NCBI RefSeq assembly: GCF_028623165.1
Contig: NZ_CP117768.1
Coordinates: 2,604,001-2,668,000, forward strand
Length of the DNA: 64,000 nucleotides
DNA from: Nostoc sp. UHCC 0926
GTDB lineage: Bacteria > Cyanobacteriota > Cyanobacteriia > Cyanobacteriales > Nostocaceae
Direction: 5' to 3'
The notes beneath the pieces are model-generated. The model had not been told where the DNA came from, did not search any database, and was given only the letters and a program-made list of their open reading frames with translations. The position numbers were made by a program, and so were the translations under genes. The first letter of the stretch is position 1, and each line of letters starts with the position of its first letter. Shown here piece by piece: positions 37,514 through 46,850 of the stretch.

Positions 37514-38088
37514 TAATATAGTCAAGAGTCCAAAGTCAACAGATTTTAGATTTTAGATTTTGGATTGACCCCACCAATAAACGGATGGGGCTTGAAGATT
37601 TTGAATTTTGGATTTGTGTCACCCACAAGGGATGAAAACGTGTAGCGAGACATTAGTCTGGCATGAACTTAAAAGACGCAAGGGTAGCGCTGCGTAAAGC
37701 CTGCGGCATGGCTTCTCTACGAGACGCTACGCGAACGCTTAGAGCTAGTCCGCGAACGCGAACAGCGTTTCTAAGAGTTGCCATGCCACGGAGCGTTTCG
37801 CAGACAAGCCTTCTCAAAGAGAAGGCTTTACGCTGCGCTATCGGGTTTTCTTCAATCTAAAATTGGCACTCAAGAGTCATTAATCAAAAGTCCAAGATTT
37901 TTGACCATTGACCGTGCCAATATTGGATTTTGGATAATGGAATTGTTTTTTGGTTTATACCACACCCCTTGTGAGTGGAACAAATCTAAAAGACGCTCAT
38001 ACTCCTGCAAGAAAGCAAGCTATGCGTAGTGTGTCGCAGACAAGACTCACTAACGCAAATCTAAAATCCCAAATTGATAGACCCTTGA
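37514..38088. repeat. Repeat-packed spacer between cyAbrB and ClC-CBS genes
   Basis: Nearly the whole 575 bases consist of short repeats: heptamer runs (37540-37570), GAGACGCTACGCGAACGC-type modules (37680-37840) and TTGACCATTGACCGTG-like stretches. Open frames through it are by-products of the repeats. Confidence 0.6.
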
Positions 38089-39993
38089 CTAATTATTAAT
38101 AACTATATCTGTGGTGGGTAAGACTGGTAAATAGTGGCCAAGTGCCTTACGCGTAACTGCTAAATTGCAGGTTAATGCAATTTGCTCTCTTTCTAGTAAA
38201 CCCAAAATGCGATCAGGTTTGTCTCGTGCTACCACTGGTAATTGATGCAAACCTCGAAGAGTCATCCGGTCTAAAGCTTCAGATAATAGTTCATCCTGCC
38301 ATGCGTAGAGGATTTCAGTAGTACAAATGTCTATGAGGGTTTGACTGGATAAATTATCTGGAATTTCAGTTAGCGAATTTGGGTAAGTTTGCCAAAGAGC
38401 AAGGGCGCGGTTAATATCTTCCAGAGAAAGTATACCAACTAATTGCTCTGCTTCATCAATTACTAAAGCACTCCGGGCGCGATCGCGGATCATTTCCACA
38501 GCTGCATCTAAGACTCCAAGGGTTGCAGGTAACTTTTTTGGACAGGGGTACATGGCATCTTCTACCAAAATTTGCTCCACAATTTCCACTTTTTCATCTT
38601 TCAATTCAGAAAGACCAATTTGTTGTAGGTTAGAGTTAGAGTTAAAAGTTGGTTTAATCCTTTCCACTAGCCAAACACTCAAACCCACAGCTGCCATCAA
38701 CGGTAAAACAATGCGATAGTCGCGGGTTAATTCAAACAGCATTAAAATAGCCGTTAACGGCGCTCTGACACTAGCAGCCAGCACTGCTGCCATTCCTACC
38801 ATTGCATAAGCTGGGGGAGCCGCCATCTGATCGCAAATAGCCGGGAATGCCACAGCCAAAATCTTGGCGTAAGCTGATCCAAAAGAAGCACCTAAAAACA
38901 TTGCTGGTGCAAACAAACCGCCAATGAAACCACTACCCGCACTAATTGCAGTCATCAGTAGCTTCACCACCAACAGCACCACCAACAGGTAGAGTGGAAA
39001 CTCTACATCCTGAAGCATTGCTTCTACAGTTTCATAACCGACGCCCAGAATTTGCGGGAAGTGCAAAGCAACTGCGCCAATTATCACACCGCCAATAATT
39101 GGATGAATCGGCTCAGGAATTCGTCCCAAAAATTCAAAACCTGGAATCTTTCCAGCAAAGCAGGCTTTTGCTCCCCGAATTGATTGAGTATAAGCCAAAG
39201 AAACTAAGCTGGCCCCTAAACCCAAGCCAAGATAAAGGGGTAATTCCAAAGGACTACGGACTTGGTAAACAGGTAAATCAAAAGCAGGTTGTGCCCCCAA
39301 ACCAATTTGGGCAATTAATGCTGCTACCACCGCCGCTAGCAGCACCACACTTACAGCAGAAGTAGCGAAAGATGTAGCTCCCATTACCACTTCTAGGGCA
39401 AAAAATACTCCAGCGATGGGAGCATTAAATCCAGCAGCGAGTCCAGCTGCGGCGCCAGCACCTAACAGCAAACGTTGTCGTTCTTGAGATACATTTAGGA
39501 TTACAGACAACAACATCCCAAAATTTGCGCCAATTTCTACACTCGGCCCCTCTGGCCCCAAAGAAGCACCGCTTCCTAAAGAAACAGATGCGGCCAGCAT
39601 CTTCGTAACTGGTCGTAGTGGTCGTCTAATCTCTGTTCCCTGAGAGGAAGCGATTAGAGATGAAAGTTCAGGGCCAAAGTCTTGAGTGCGCCAGCGCATC
39701 AAGCCAACGATTAATCCGCCAAGGGTGGGAACGCAGGCTAAAGTCCAAGCACCCCAGACGCCGATTTGACCCATTAAATTTTCCAGCATCAGCTGGTGAA
39801 TCAGCTGGATTGAATAATGAAAGGTGACTACACCCATACCAGTACCACCGCCAATCAGCATGGCTAAAAACAGCACAACTGTTTCTGGGGATGGTTGAAA
39901 ACGATTAATTAGGTGAGCTAAACGAGCGGAAGGTGTAGGAAAGGCAGGTTGTTCCGTTACCTTCCTCAGTTGAGTGGGAGGCAAGAGAGTCAT
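38089..39993 (-). CDS. ClC-family chloride channel/antiporter with C-terminal CBS pair
   Basis: This 634-residue protein has a ClC core of about 440 residues with GSGASLGPEGPSVEIGAN (filter region GxGPEG), AGFNAPIAGVFFALE and GSGFIGGLFAPAMFLGASFG. Two CBS motifs follow (VEDAMYPCPKKLPATLG..., and LIDICTTEILYAWQDELLSEALDRM), which regulate gating, perhaps by adenine nucleotides. It is of the chloride type, unlike the riboswitch-linked ClC at 17401. It is transcribed alone towards the cyAbrB side. Confidence 0.94.
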   Translation of the reverse strand: MTLLPPTQLRKVTEQPAFPTPSARLAHLINRFQPSPETVVLFLAMLIGGGTGMGVVTFHYSIQLIHQLMLENLMGQIGVWGAWTLACVPTLGGLIVGLMRWRTQDFGPELSSLIASSQGTEIRRPLRPVTKMLAASVSLGSGASLGPEGPSVEIGANFGMLLSVILNVSQERQRLLLGAGAAAGLAAGFNAPIAGVFFALEVVMGATSFATSAVSVVLLAAVVAALIAQIGLGAQPAFDLPVYQVRSPLELPLYLGLGLGASLVSLAYTQSIRGAKACFAGKIPGFEFLGRIPEPIHPIIGGVIIGAVALHFPQILGVGYETVEAMLQDVEFPLYLLVVLLVVKLLMTAISAGSGFIGGLFAPAMFLGASFGSAYAKILAVAFPAICDQMAAPPAYAMVGMAAVLAASVRAPLTAILMLFELTRDYRIVLPLMAAVGLSVWLVERIKPTFNSNSNLQQIGLSELKDEKVEIVEQILVEDAMYPCPKKLPATLGVLDAAVEMIRDRARSALVIDEAEQLVGILSLEDINRALALWQTYPNSLTEIPDNLSSQTLIDICTTEILYAWQDELLSEALDRMTLRGLHQLPVVARDKPDRILGLLEREQIALTCNLAVTRKALGHYLPVLPTTDIVINN

Positions 39994-40490
39994 TGAGAGG
40001 CGGGGTAAATGTAAGAAAAAATTTAAATTTTTATCTGTTACTTCTCATTGTGAGCCATTATTTAGCAACCAGACAAGTAGACTTTATTTGCTTGATTTAC
40101 AAAGCTTTAGCAAAAAATGTTATTGTGCAAAATTTTTGTGGGCAGAATGGTTAAATGGGAGACAATTGTTATTTAAGGGTCAACGATGCCTAAGTTGGGC
40201 TATTCGGCATCGCTAGTGGGGTGCGAGTGAGCGCCAACACTATTACTTTCTAAAGACAACAGAGTTTTTGTGGGCTGGGTGGACGCACTCGCAAACATTA
40301 ACTAGGAGTCATCCTTGCCTAAATCTAGCTATACTCGTGTTACGACCATTGAGCCATCCTTTGTAGTAATACAATGTATGTATGATTTATGCCTGATGTC
40401 AGACCATACTTGGAAGTCTGCTAAGTATTGATCGGCATTCAATATAACTATTGTTATAGAGCGAGTAAATAGACTAGGCGGACGAGGTAA
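39994..40490. other. Intergenic region, no gene seen
   Basis: 497 bases between divergent genes. I see no tRNA cloverleaf, RNA family or coding frame with a ribosome binding site. Promoters for the ClC-CBS gene and the zinc-ribbon gene should lie at its two ends; AACTATTGTTATAG at 40446-40459 is a possible operator-like inverted repeat. Confidence 0.35.
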
Positions 40491-40877
40491 ATGAATATAC
40501 ACACCTTTGATAATCATTATGTTACTTGCCCAATTTGCCAAAGAAATGCTACACCAAAACTAGTTAAAACGCGCATGGGCTTGTTTTGCTGTCCCTATTG
40601 CCAGGAACGGCTAGTAGTTTGCCAAAGCGGTCATTATGTCCGTGATCCGTTTACTTGGAGACAATTGATGATTTCTTCGGCCCTACGTCGTCAAAGCCGA
40701 CCTTTGGCTAGGATTATCAGAGATTTTGTCCTGCTGAAGCGTCCTATGGTGGCCTTGGCTGTAGGAAGTGCCATTTTCTTTAGTGCGATCGCCTTGACTC
40801 AGGAAAAGACAAATTACGATCGCCAAATTTTTCCCACAACAGAGAAAGTCAATGAACTAGGAAACAACTCTCAGTAA
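40491..40877 (+). CDS. Small zinc-ribbon membrane protein
   Basis: This 128-residue protein has an N-terminal zinc ribbon formed by CPIC (13-16) and CCPYC (33-37), followed by RLVVCQSGHYV. One membrane segment (PMVALAVGSAIFFSAIAL) near residue 95 is followed by a polar tail. I recognise no named family; it may be a cyanobacterial protein of unknown role. It precedes a convergent hairpin terminator. Confidence 0.7.
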   Translation: MNIHTFDNHYVTCPICQRNATPKLVKTRMGLFCCPYCQERLVVCQSGHYVRDPFTWRQLMISSALRRQSRPLARIIRDFVLLKRPMVALAVGSAIFFSAIALTQEKTNYDRQIFPTTEKVNELGNNSQ

Positions 40878-40945
40878 ATGGGTTACTTTAGTATAAATCA
40901 AATCTTACTTTGATTTTTGTAATATTATAACTAAATACTTCTGTG

Positions 40946-40983
40946 AAACCGTGTCTTATTCGCCCCAAATAGGACACGGTTTT
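40946..40983. terminator. Bidirectional hairpin terminator
   Basis: AAACCGTGTC and GACACGGTTT form a long stem with further pairing towards the loop (TTATT with AATAG). It lies between the convergent zinc-ribbon gene and the toxin-antitoxin pair, with T-rich ends on both strands. Confidence 0.75.
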
Positions 40984-41026
40984 ACATTATGTTCGCTTAA
41001 AGACTGATCAAGGTAGCGATGATTCT

Positions 41027-41464
41027 TTAATTTTTTGCGGGGTACAGTAGATGATCTGGATCTAGCCAAACAATGTAGAAAATCTCGTTAATAAAGAACC
41101 CATGAACCCTACCATGTTCATTTGAGGAGATGGAAAACTGATATGGTATGTCAACTAATTGTTCTTCATTCGGTAAATCAAATCCGCTCTCACTGGTATC
41201 TTCCCACTTGATGGGATGACATCTGAGGGTACTGCTACGATTCACTAACAAATCTTGAGCCGTTAAGCTAGATAGAGCTTTTAACCGATCAAGCAAGGTC
41301 AGCCAGTAGATTACTTCTTTTTCCCTACAAGAAAACTTGCTGTTACTGTCCTGATAATATTTAAACGAAAAGCTGATGCCTTGAGGTGGCTTCAGCTTTG
41401 TTGGTTTAATACCTGATCTGTCGTCTTTGGCAACCTCAGTCTTCTTAATCCTTTTCTTCGGCAC
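41027..41464 (-). CDS. Putative toxin of a Panacea-type toxin-antitoxin pair
   Basis: The 145-residue product has a Lys-rich N-terminus (MPKKRIKKTEVAKDD) and a compact C-terminal half: FSCREKEVIYWLTLLDRLKA, then GRVHGFFINEIFYIVWLDPDH. That C-terminal strand pattern resembles small cytotoxic or interferase-like proteins encoded next to DUF4065 antitoxins, but I cannot name the family. Its start overlaps the end of the upstream Panacea gene by 20 bases, typical of co-translated pairs. The toxin call rests on this genetic link, so it is an inference. Confidence 0.65.
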   Translation of the reverse strand: MPKKRIKKTEVAKDDRSGIKPTKLKPPQGISFSFKYYQDSNSKFSCREKEVIYWLTLLDRLKALSSLTAQDLLVNRSSTLRCHPIKWEDTSESGFDLPNEEQLVDIPYQFSISSNEHGRVHGFFINEIFYIVWLDPDHLLYPAKN

Positions 41465-41906
41465 GAGATCCGTAGTACTCCTTTATCCACTGTTTCTGAA
41501 TAACTTCGTTGGAAGGTTCATCAGGTGGTAGATTTCCTCTAGCCAAATTCCAGGGTGTCTCGGCATGAGTCATCTGCTCAAGTTCATAAGCATCGCAGGT
41601 AAAGTACTCTTGTGCAACCTCATTTAGAAACTCTTGAACCTCTTGAGGTAATTCCGGGTTAGCATCCTCTAAAATTGGTTGCCATCCTAAAAGCTTATAC
41701 TTCTGGTACAATGCAGGTATCACAGGTCCATGTATCCAGGCTTGAAAATCCTCTTGGAATAGAGGAGTGTCATTGAGCGCAAGATGCCAAGCCTGAGCAT
41801 AGTACACAAGCTTTTGCAGCTTTAGATTACTGATAAAAGAGCCTGTTTCATTTGCTAACCAGATAAAGTAATCTGCTACGTTAAAACATGACAGCACTAC
41901 AACCAC
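41445..41906 (-). CDS. Panacea-domain (DUF4065/SocA-like) antitoxin
   Basis: The 153-residue protein carries the DUF4065 signature: FNVADYFIWLANETGSFISN, KLQKLVYYAQAWHLAL and FQAWIHGPVIPALY, later HAETPWNLARG. In PanA proteins this domain neutralises many different toxins encoded beside it. It is the first gene of a two-gene unit with the putative toxin, in the usual order for such systems. Confidence in the family is high. Confidence 0.9.
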   Translation of the reverse strand: MVVVLSCFNVADYFIWLANETGSFISNLKLQKLVYYAQAWHLALNDTPLFQEDFQAWIHGPVIPALYQKYKLLGWQPILEDANPELPQEVQEFLNEVAQEYFTCDAYELEQMTHAETPWNLARGNLPPDEPSNEVIQKQWIKEYYGSRAEEKD

Positions 41907-42130
41907 CCCCTTCAGCCTGCTAGATAATAGCTAGCCTTTATTCGCTTTCATACATCAGCTTACAGAGTTATCACAGCAAGAGCTATGAATAATTTCCCTG
42001 CTTTTTATAGTTTAATTGTACTACTTTAAGCTTCTAGTTAGTGAATCGTAAAACTACAGCAGAATTCAGGAGCAGAGTTGGAGACGCTCCGCCTCCGGTC
42101 AGGAGTAAAATTTACTCTATATCTGACAAC

Positions 42131-43048
42131 TTATCCACGCTGCCAAATCTTGATACTTCTATCATGACTGCTGCTAGCTAAAAATTTTCCATCTGGACTG
42201 AAGGCAACAGACATAATGTAGGACTCATGACCAGAGAGAGTACACATTTCTCTCTTGGTTTTTAAGTCCCAAATCTTAATTTCCTTATCATCACCCCCAC
42301 TTGCTAACATCGTGCTGCTTGGGTCAATAGCCACACATACTACTGCCTTAGAGTGACCTTGCAGAGTCTCTTCGCGCCCACTTGAGGCATCAAATAATCG
42401 AATAGTTTTGTCGTTGCTTGCACTGGCTAAAAGTTGACTGTTGGGGCTGAAAGTGATTGAACGGATCTTCTGTGAATGGGCAGAAAATTTACGCGCTAAC
42501 TGTCCAGTTTCTACATCCCACAGTGTTACAGTCTTGTCCCATCCGCCACTGGTAAGTACTTTCCCATCAGGGCTGAATGCAACAGCCTCGATAATTTGAG
42601 GATTTGAGTTAGATAGAGTTTTAATCTCCTCTTTAGTCGTCAAATTCCACAGTTTCACATCTCCATCGTTGCTACCACTAGCCATCAGATTGGTACACGA
42701 GTTAATAGAGATTGAGGATACTTCATCGTAGTGGCCAAAAAGCGTTTTAATTTTTCTGCCACTTGTCACTTCCCACAAATTGATAGTTCTGTCGAAAGAA
42801 CCACTGGCAAGAATATCACCCTTGTTGTGAAATGCGACTTGGCGAACAGGGCCTCTATGACCAGTGAGTGTTTGGATCTCACGCATTGTTTGCAAATCCC
42901 ACAGCTTAACTGTCTTATCGTCACTGCCACTAGCTAACAAATGCCCATCAGAGCTAAAAGCAACAGAGTTCACACCAGACTGCAATCCTTGATGTCCCGT
43001 AAAAGTTTGAACGCATCTCCACTGTGCTGCTGTAAGCCATGACACCAT
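42131..43048 (-). CDS. Seven-repeat WD40 beta-propeller protein
   Basis: The 305-residue protein consists of seven WD40 repeats, each with the GH...VAFS.DG..LASGS.D..(I/V)KLW pattern, so it can close as a single seven-bladed propeller. No kinase, NACHT or signal sequence is attached, in contrast to the many fused WD40 proteins of Nostoc. It could act as a protein-interaction platform; partners are not evident. Confidence 0.9.
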   Translation of the reverse strand: MVSWLTAAQWRCVQTFTGHQGLQSGVNSVAFSSDGHLLASGSDDKTVKLWDLQTMREIQTLTGHRGPVRQVAFHNKGDILASGSFDRTINLWEVTSGRKIKTLFGHYDEVSSISINSCTNLMASGSNDGDVKLWNLTTKEEIKTLSNSNPQIIEAVAFSPDGKVLTSGGWDKTVTLWDVETGQLARKFSAHSQKIRSITFSPNSQLLASASNDKTIRLFDASSGREETLQGHSKAVVCVAIDPSSTMLASGGDDKEIKIWDLKTKREMCTLSGHESYIMSVAFSPDGKFLASSSHDRSIKIWQRG

Positions 43049-43259
43049 AAATGTACTCCTATCTTTTCTGGACTTAACGGAGCTAACTTTTCTCGTTCAA
43101 CCAATCATTGCGAGTTAGTAAGCTCATTCATAGTGTTCCCAGTCAGAATAGGATATCTAACAACTACTTATAGTAGAGTAATTTTGGTGAACTGAAGTAT
43201 TGCCCAGCATTAACCATAAAATTTCTCTGCTTCCATTATTGCCATGTACCGATTCATTC

Positions 43260-43520
43260 TTAAGCTTCTTTTACTTGCTTCAATTGTGTTAAAAGCTGAT
43301 TCACAAAAGTTTCACCATCAATTCCTTCTCCCCTTTCAAGTGATGCTATCCCTTCGTCAATTTTGGTGCGAGTTTCTTCGAGCCATCCTTGGTAAGAAAG
43401 AGTCTCTTCCGCTAAAAGGCGTAATGCAGTTTGAATTACTTCATCAACACTGTTAAATCTATTGGTTGCTAGCAAAACCTGAATTAGTTCTTCTTACTCT
43501 GGGCTGAACGTAATGCTCAT
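43260..43520 (-). pseudogene. ParD-like antitoxin gene with an in-frame stop
   Basis: From ATG 43518-43520 the frame reads MSITFSPE, TAA (43494-43496), then EELIQVLLATNRFNSVDEVI and on to RGEGIDGETFVNQLLTQLKQ, the profile of a ParD/CopG-type antitoxin (typical SPEQ...NSVDEVI). A CAA-to-TAA change explains the stop. Downstream on the same strand a very short frame (MNRYMAIMEAEKFYG) may be a vestige of a ParE toxin. Restart from the TTG at 43473-43475 is possible, giving 71 residues without the N-terminal strand. Confidence 0.75.
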
Positions 43521-43657
43521 AACGATTCCATTCTTGGCTTTTTCTATGATAAAGCGTTGATAAATAAGATCCTTAATGTCTTAAGTTGGGTTGACGCTTG
43601 AAATAATCTTGCTGAAAAACGGGAAAACTATGGTTACTCCCTAATGGGGAAATTTCC

Positions 43658-44290
43658 ATGAAAGTCCTGAATAGCAAAATGCTCAAAAAATCTCTGTTTA
43701 ACTATTTGATTTTGCCTTTTTCTATAGCACCCTGGCTGTGCGTGGGAACGCTTTTTGATTCCAAAGTTAATGCTTTACCAGGGCAAAGTACAGAGGAAGT
43801 AGGCACCTGGATTAAAGCACATCCCACACTCCGCCCCAGGAGTGGAGAGCAATTGTTTGTCCAAAAGACTGATACAGCTGCTCAACGATTCACTTTTCAA
43901 GCGTCGGTTTTGCCCCCCGGTAGGGTAGAATTTTCTAAAGACCGTGGCACAATTCGCAATGAGCGGATTGCCATGTATGATGCCATTAACGGCATGACAT
44001 TTGCGCGTCTCCAAGAATCCTTGCGGGTGATTTATGGCTTGGAGATTTATCAAGACTACGATCGCGCTCAGGTAGTGTACCAGTATCCCAACCAGAGCCT
44101 AATTAACTCGGCACGTATTGCCAAAACTCCGATTCGGGAAGCTTTAAAGGGAGAATTACGAGTAGGCGATCGCTATGTATACTGGGTGGAAATTGCCCAA
44201 CCCAAAACTGGCAAAGCTTTTACGGGTCAAATGACGATTTTGCTCAAAACTGATCTAGACAAGTTAGAAAATGAACTGCAAATTCGTTAA
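43658..44290 (+). CDS. Secreted protein of unknown function
   Basis: This 210-residue protein has an N-terminal signal (hydrophobic YLILPFSIAPWLCVG, cleavage near VNA). The mature region has EEVGTWIKAHPTLRP, RFTFQASVLPPGR, MTFARLQESLRVIYG and DRYVYWVEIAQPKTGKAFTG, a compact alpha/beta protein. I recognise no named domain. It stands alone and is probably envelope-associated or periplasmic. Confidence 0.75.
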   Translation: MKVLNSKMLKKSLFNYLILPFSIAPWLCVGTLFDSKVNALPGQSTEEVGTWIKAHPTLRPRSGEQLFVQKTDTAAQRFTFQASVLPPGRVEFSKDRGTIRNERIAMYDAINGMTFARLQESLRVIYGLEIYQDYDRAQVVYQYPNQSLINSARIAKTPIREALKGELRVGDRYVYWVEIAQPKTGKAFTGQMTILLKTDLDKLENELQIR

Positions 44291-44397
44291 TGGGCATTGG
44301 GCATTGCGGTAGAGCGGAAAAACTTACTGCAAGCAACTTACCCTCTGCTCCTCTGCTCCCTCATCTCTTCTCGTTTAAAAATTACTGAATTAGTGTT

Positions 44398-44765
44398 CTA
44401 CAACTTCCCCAACCCTAAAGGAGCTAGGGTTTGCCATATACCTGAAAAGATACTTTCAGATGCTAAATAAATTCGGAGCAAATCTTCCTTCAATAGTGGT
44501 GGCCAATCTATCCCGGCTTTATGCCCTGCGGCAAATAGTTGTTGCGCCTTAATGCTTAACTGATAAAGGTCAAAGCCATTTGCCGGTCTAGGCTTTTTGT
44601 ATCTTTGAGGGCTTCAAAGACCACTTTCAATGCTAATAAAATTAAGCTGATCTGACCGGGTATCGGCGGTTTACCCTGTTTCATACGCGTTAACAGCGCA
44701 TCTGGGTTTTCCTCGGTTGTGATTGTCTGATCTATGAGGAGTTTCCGAGCTGTTTCATAATTCAT
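44398..44765 (-). pseudogene. Frameshifted cyanobacterial hypothetical gene
   Basis: The first 69 codons read MNYETARKLLIDQTITTEEN... and end DRQMALTFIS. The next frame continues with protein-like sequence DLYQLSIKAQQLFAAGHKAG, IDWPPLLKEDLLRIYLASES and ends at 44398-44400. A one-base deletion in GCTTTG(G)ACCTTTATCAG would join them as DRQMALDLYQLS. The product would be about 122 residues, helical, and of unknown function. Confidence 0.7.
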
Positions 44766-44974
44766 GTAGTCAGTTTAGCGTACATGTTGCTTCAGCAGGA
44801 ATACCTAATTAAAAAGTCATAAAACTGGCTTCTGATTATTTATAGCAATCTCATTTGATTTGTGAAAAGATAGGCGTAGGGAAAATGATGGGGGATTTGC
44901 GATGCTCTAGGTTAACCAGATAGACTGAATATAATATCTTTGAAAAATACGCCCCGCTTAGAATCAGAAGCAAA

Positions 44975-45211
44975 ATGATATCACCGAATTTACTAGAAAT
45001 TGAGCGCTCCATCCGTGCCTTATCTGTGGAAGAACAACTTTGGCTGCTAGAAAGTATTGCTAGACAAATCCGAGAAAATGAGTATACAAAAGATAAATTG
45101 GCTGATGCCGAAAATCACAAAGAAAAACTAGAAGTGATGGTTAGTGAACCAAGGATTCCAATAGAAATTGCTGCGATAAATGATGAGTTTGCAATTTCTG
45201 AAATCCTCTGA
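44975..45211 (+). CDS. Small antitoxin-like protein
   Basis: The 78-residue product begins MISPNLLEIERSIRALSVEE and contains QLWLLESIARQIRENE, the pattern of short cyanobacterial proteins often paired with small toxins. The C-terminus (EPRIPIEIAAINDEFAISE) is acidic, as in toxin-neutralising tails. No toxin gene is recognisable after it; the frame starting at a GTG at 45271 is not convincing. It may be an orphan. Confidence 0.55.
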   Translation: MISPNLLEIERSIRALSVEEQLWLLESIARQIRENEYTKDKLADAENHKEKLEVMVSEPRIPIEIAAINDEFAISEIL

Positions 45212-45514
45212 TATGCAAAAGTAAAAATTATGAGTTTGGCAGATTTATAAGTCAAATATACAAGTTATCGGTGAGCGATCGCTTAGAATTCCTTGAGGCG
45301 AGATTTGATAGACTCAGTAGCAGTGATGCTAAAAACCAAGACCAACAGTTGATGTTGTTAACTAAACAGGGAGAGATAACTGTTTGGTTCGCTCACACTT
45401 CTAAACCTCAGGTTTCAGCTAGAGCAATCCTATCTGATTTGTTCAAATTCGCGGTGTCCAGATCCCCGACTTCCTAAAAGTTGTCGGTGATCTGACTTTT
45501 CAAGAATGATTTAA

Positions 45515-45880
45515 GACTGCTATAGCAATCCTAAATGAGTTGTAAGAAAATTCACCCCCCAGCTAACGCCGTCCCCCCCGATTCTTTGGGGAGCCAGGCC
45601 AGCGCTCTTACAGGGGGTTTCCATGCCACTTGACGACAGTTGCTTCTCTTAAGGGGAGACGCTGGGCGTAGCTTGCTTCCCCGTAGGGGTACAAGTTGGG
45701 AAGCCGCAAGGGCGCACTGCCTCCTTTATGCTGGGGAACCCGTCCACCGCAGTAGCTCCCCATGAGCGACTGGCGTCCGGCGAGCCACTCTTGTTGCATC
45801 TAGCGTGGGACTACAGGGGGGTCGCAATAATTTCAAATTCTGCACGTTTGATTTAGGACTGCATATAGTTGCCAATCAAT
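45515..45880. repeat. Large inverted-repeat element made of nested Nostoc repeats
   Basis: An outer arm GCAATCCTAAATGAGTTGTA (45525-45545) is roughly inverted at 45832-45865 (GTTTGATTTAGGACTGC). Inside are CCCCCC/GGGGGG-bordered segments, GGGGAGCCAGGCC, and GTAGCTTGCTTCCCCGTAGG and CTGGCGTCCGGCGAGCC modules. Open frames inside are artefacts. The rest of the 45212-46170 spacer has no gene; 45880-46170 should hold the psaC promoter. Confidence 0.55.
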
Positions 45881-46128
45881 AAGTACCATAGATAACTTCT
45901 ACATCTAAGTCTTGTAGATTGACTTTTATTTCATCCCTCTTTACGATTAAACCCCATTATGGTATTGGAGTGGGGTAAATACGCTCCGATGATGTTGCTA
46001 ATTAATCGGGCAATAGGGACGATCTCGCAAAAACAACTTATTAAGGGTGCTCATTACATTGTTTGAAGTTATGTAGCCTTTTGATTACGGCCTATCAACC
46101 ACTGCGGTAAACTATGCGTTGATTATGA

Positions 46129-46416
<288 letters not shown>

Positions 46417-46751
46417 AAAGCTCAGTGCTGAGTCACCGAACTTCTGATCGCGATGCGGGTCTACTGTCCAACCGTTTTTTCCAGAACGGTTGCCTTGTAT
46501 CCAAAGGACATAAGGGAGAGGTGCAAGCCTTTACGTCTCTGGGCAGTGATACAGACCATCAAAGAAAGCCTCCGCACCCTGCGGGAAGCAAGCTACAGAG
46601 TTATCGCTGAGTCCTGAGTTTTGAGGCAAAAGAAGTAAATCAAAAAAACAATTTCTTGATTCTTCACTCAGCCCTCGGAACTCAGAACTCAGTGCTCAAG
46701 AATTTTAAAGTTTCTTAATAGCAAGCATCTTTGGCAATATTTAGTGGTAGG

Positions 46752-46775
46752 GGGAGTAAATTACTCCCTTTTTTA
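46752..46775 (+). terminator. Intrinsic terminator downstream of psaC
   Basis: GGGAGTAA and TTACTCCC form an 8-pair stem with a single-base loop, followed by TTTTTTATTT. It lies 335 bases after psaC and 75 bases before glmS. Between psaC and it (46417-46740) lie repeats and an AACCGTTTTTTCCAGAACGG hairpin, but no gene. Confidence 0.75.
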
Positions 46776-46850
46776 TTTGCAAAACGTCAAGTTTGTGCTA
46801 CCAACTAGACATACTGGATTTAATCATCCTAAAAAAAAGCGGTGTGAACA

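Noticed and set aside
40083..40216. Possible tRNA-like segment near 40140
   Set aside because: No cloverleaf with acceptor pairing or T-loop sequence could be drawn.
45271..45477. 68-codon frame starting with GTG after the small antitoxin-like gene
   Set aside because: There is no recognisable toxin pattern, no ribosome binding site, and the end runs into repeat DNA. It could be a gene remnant but I cannot support it.
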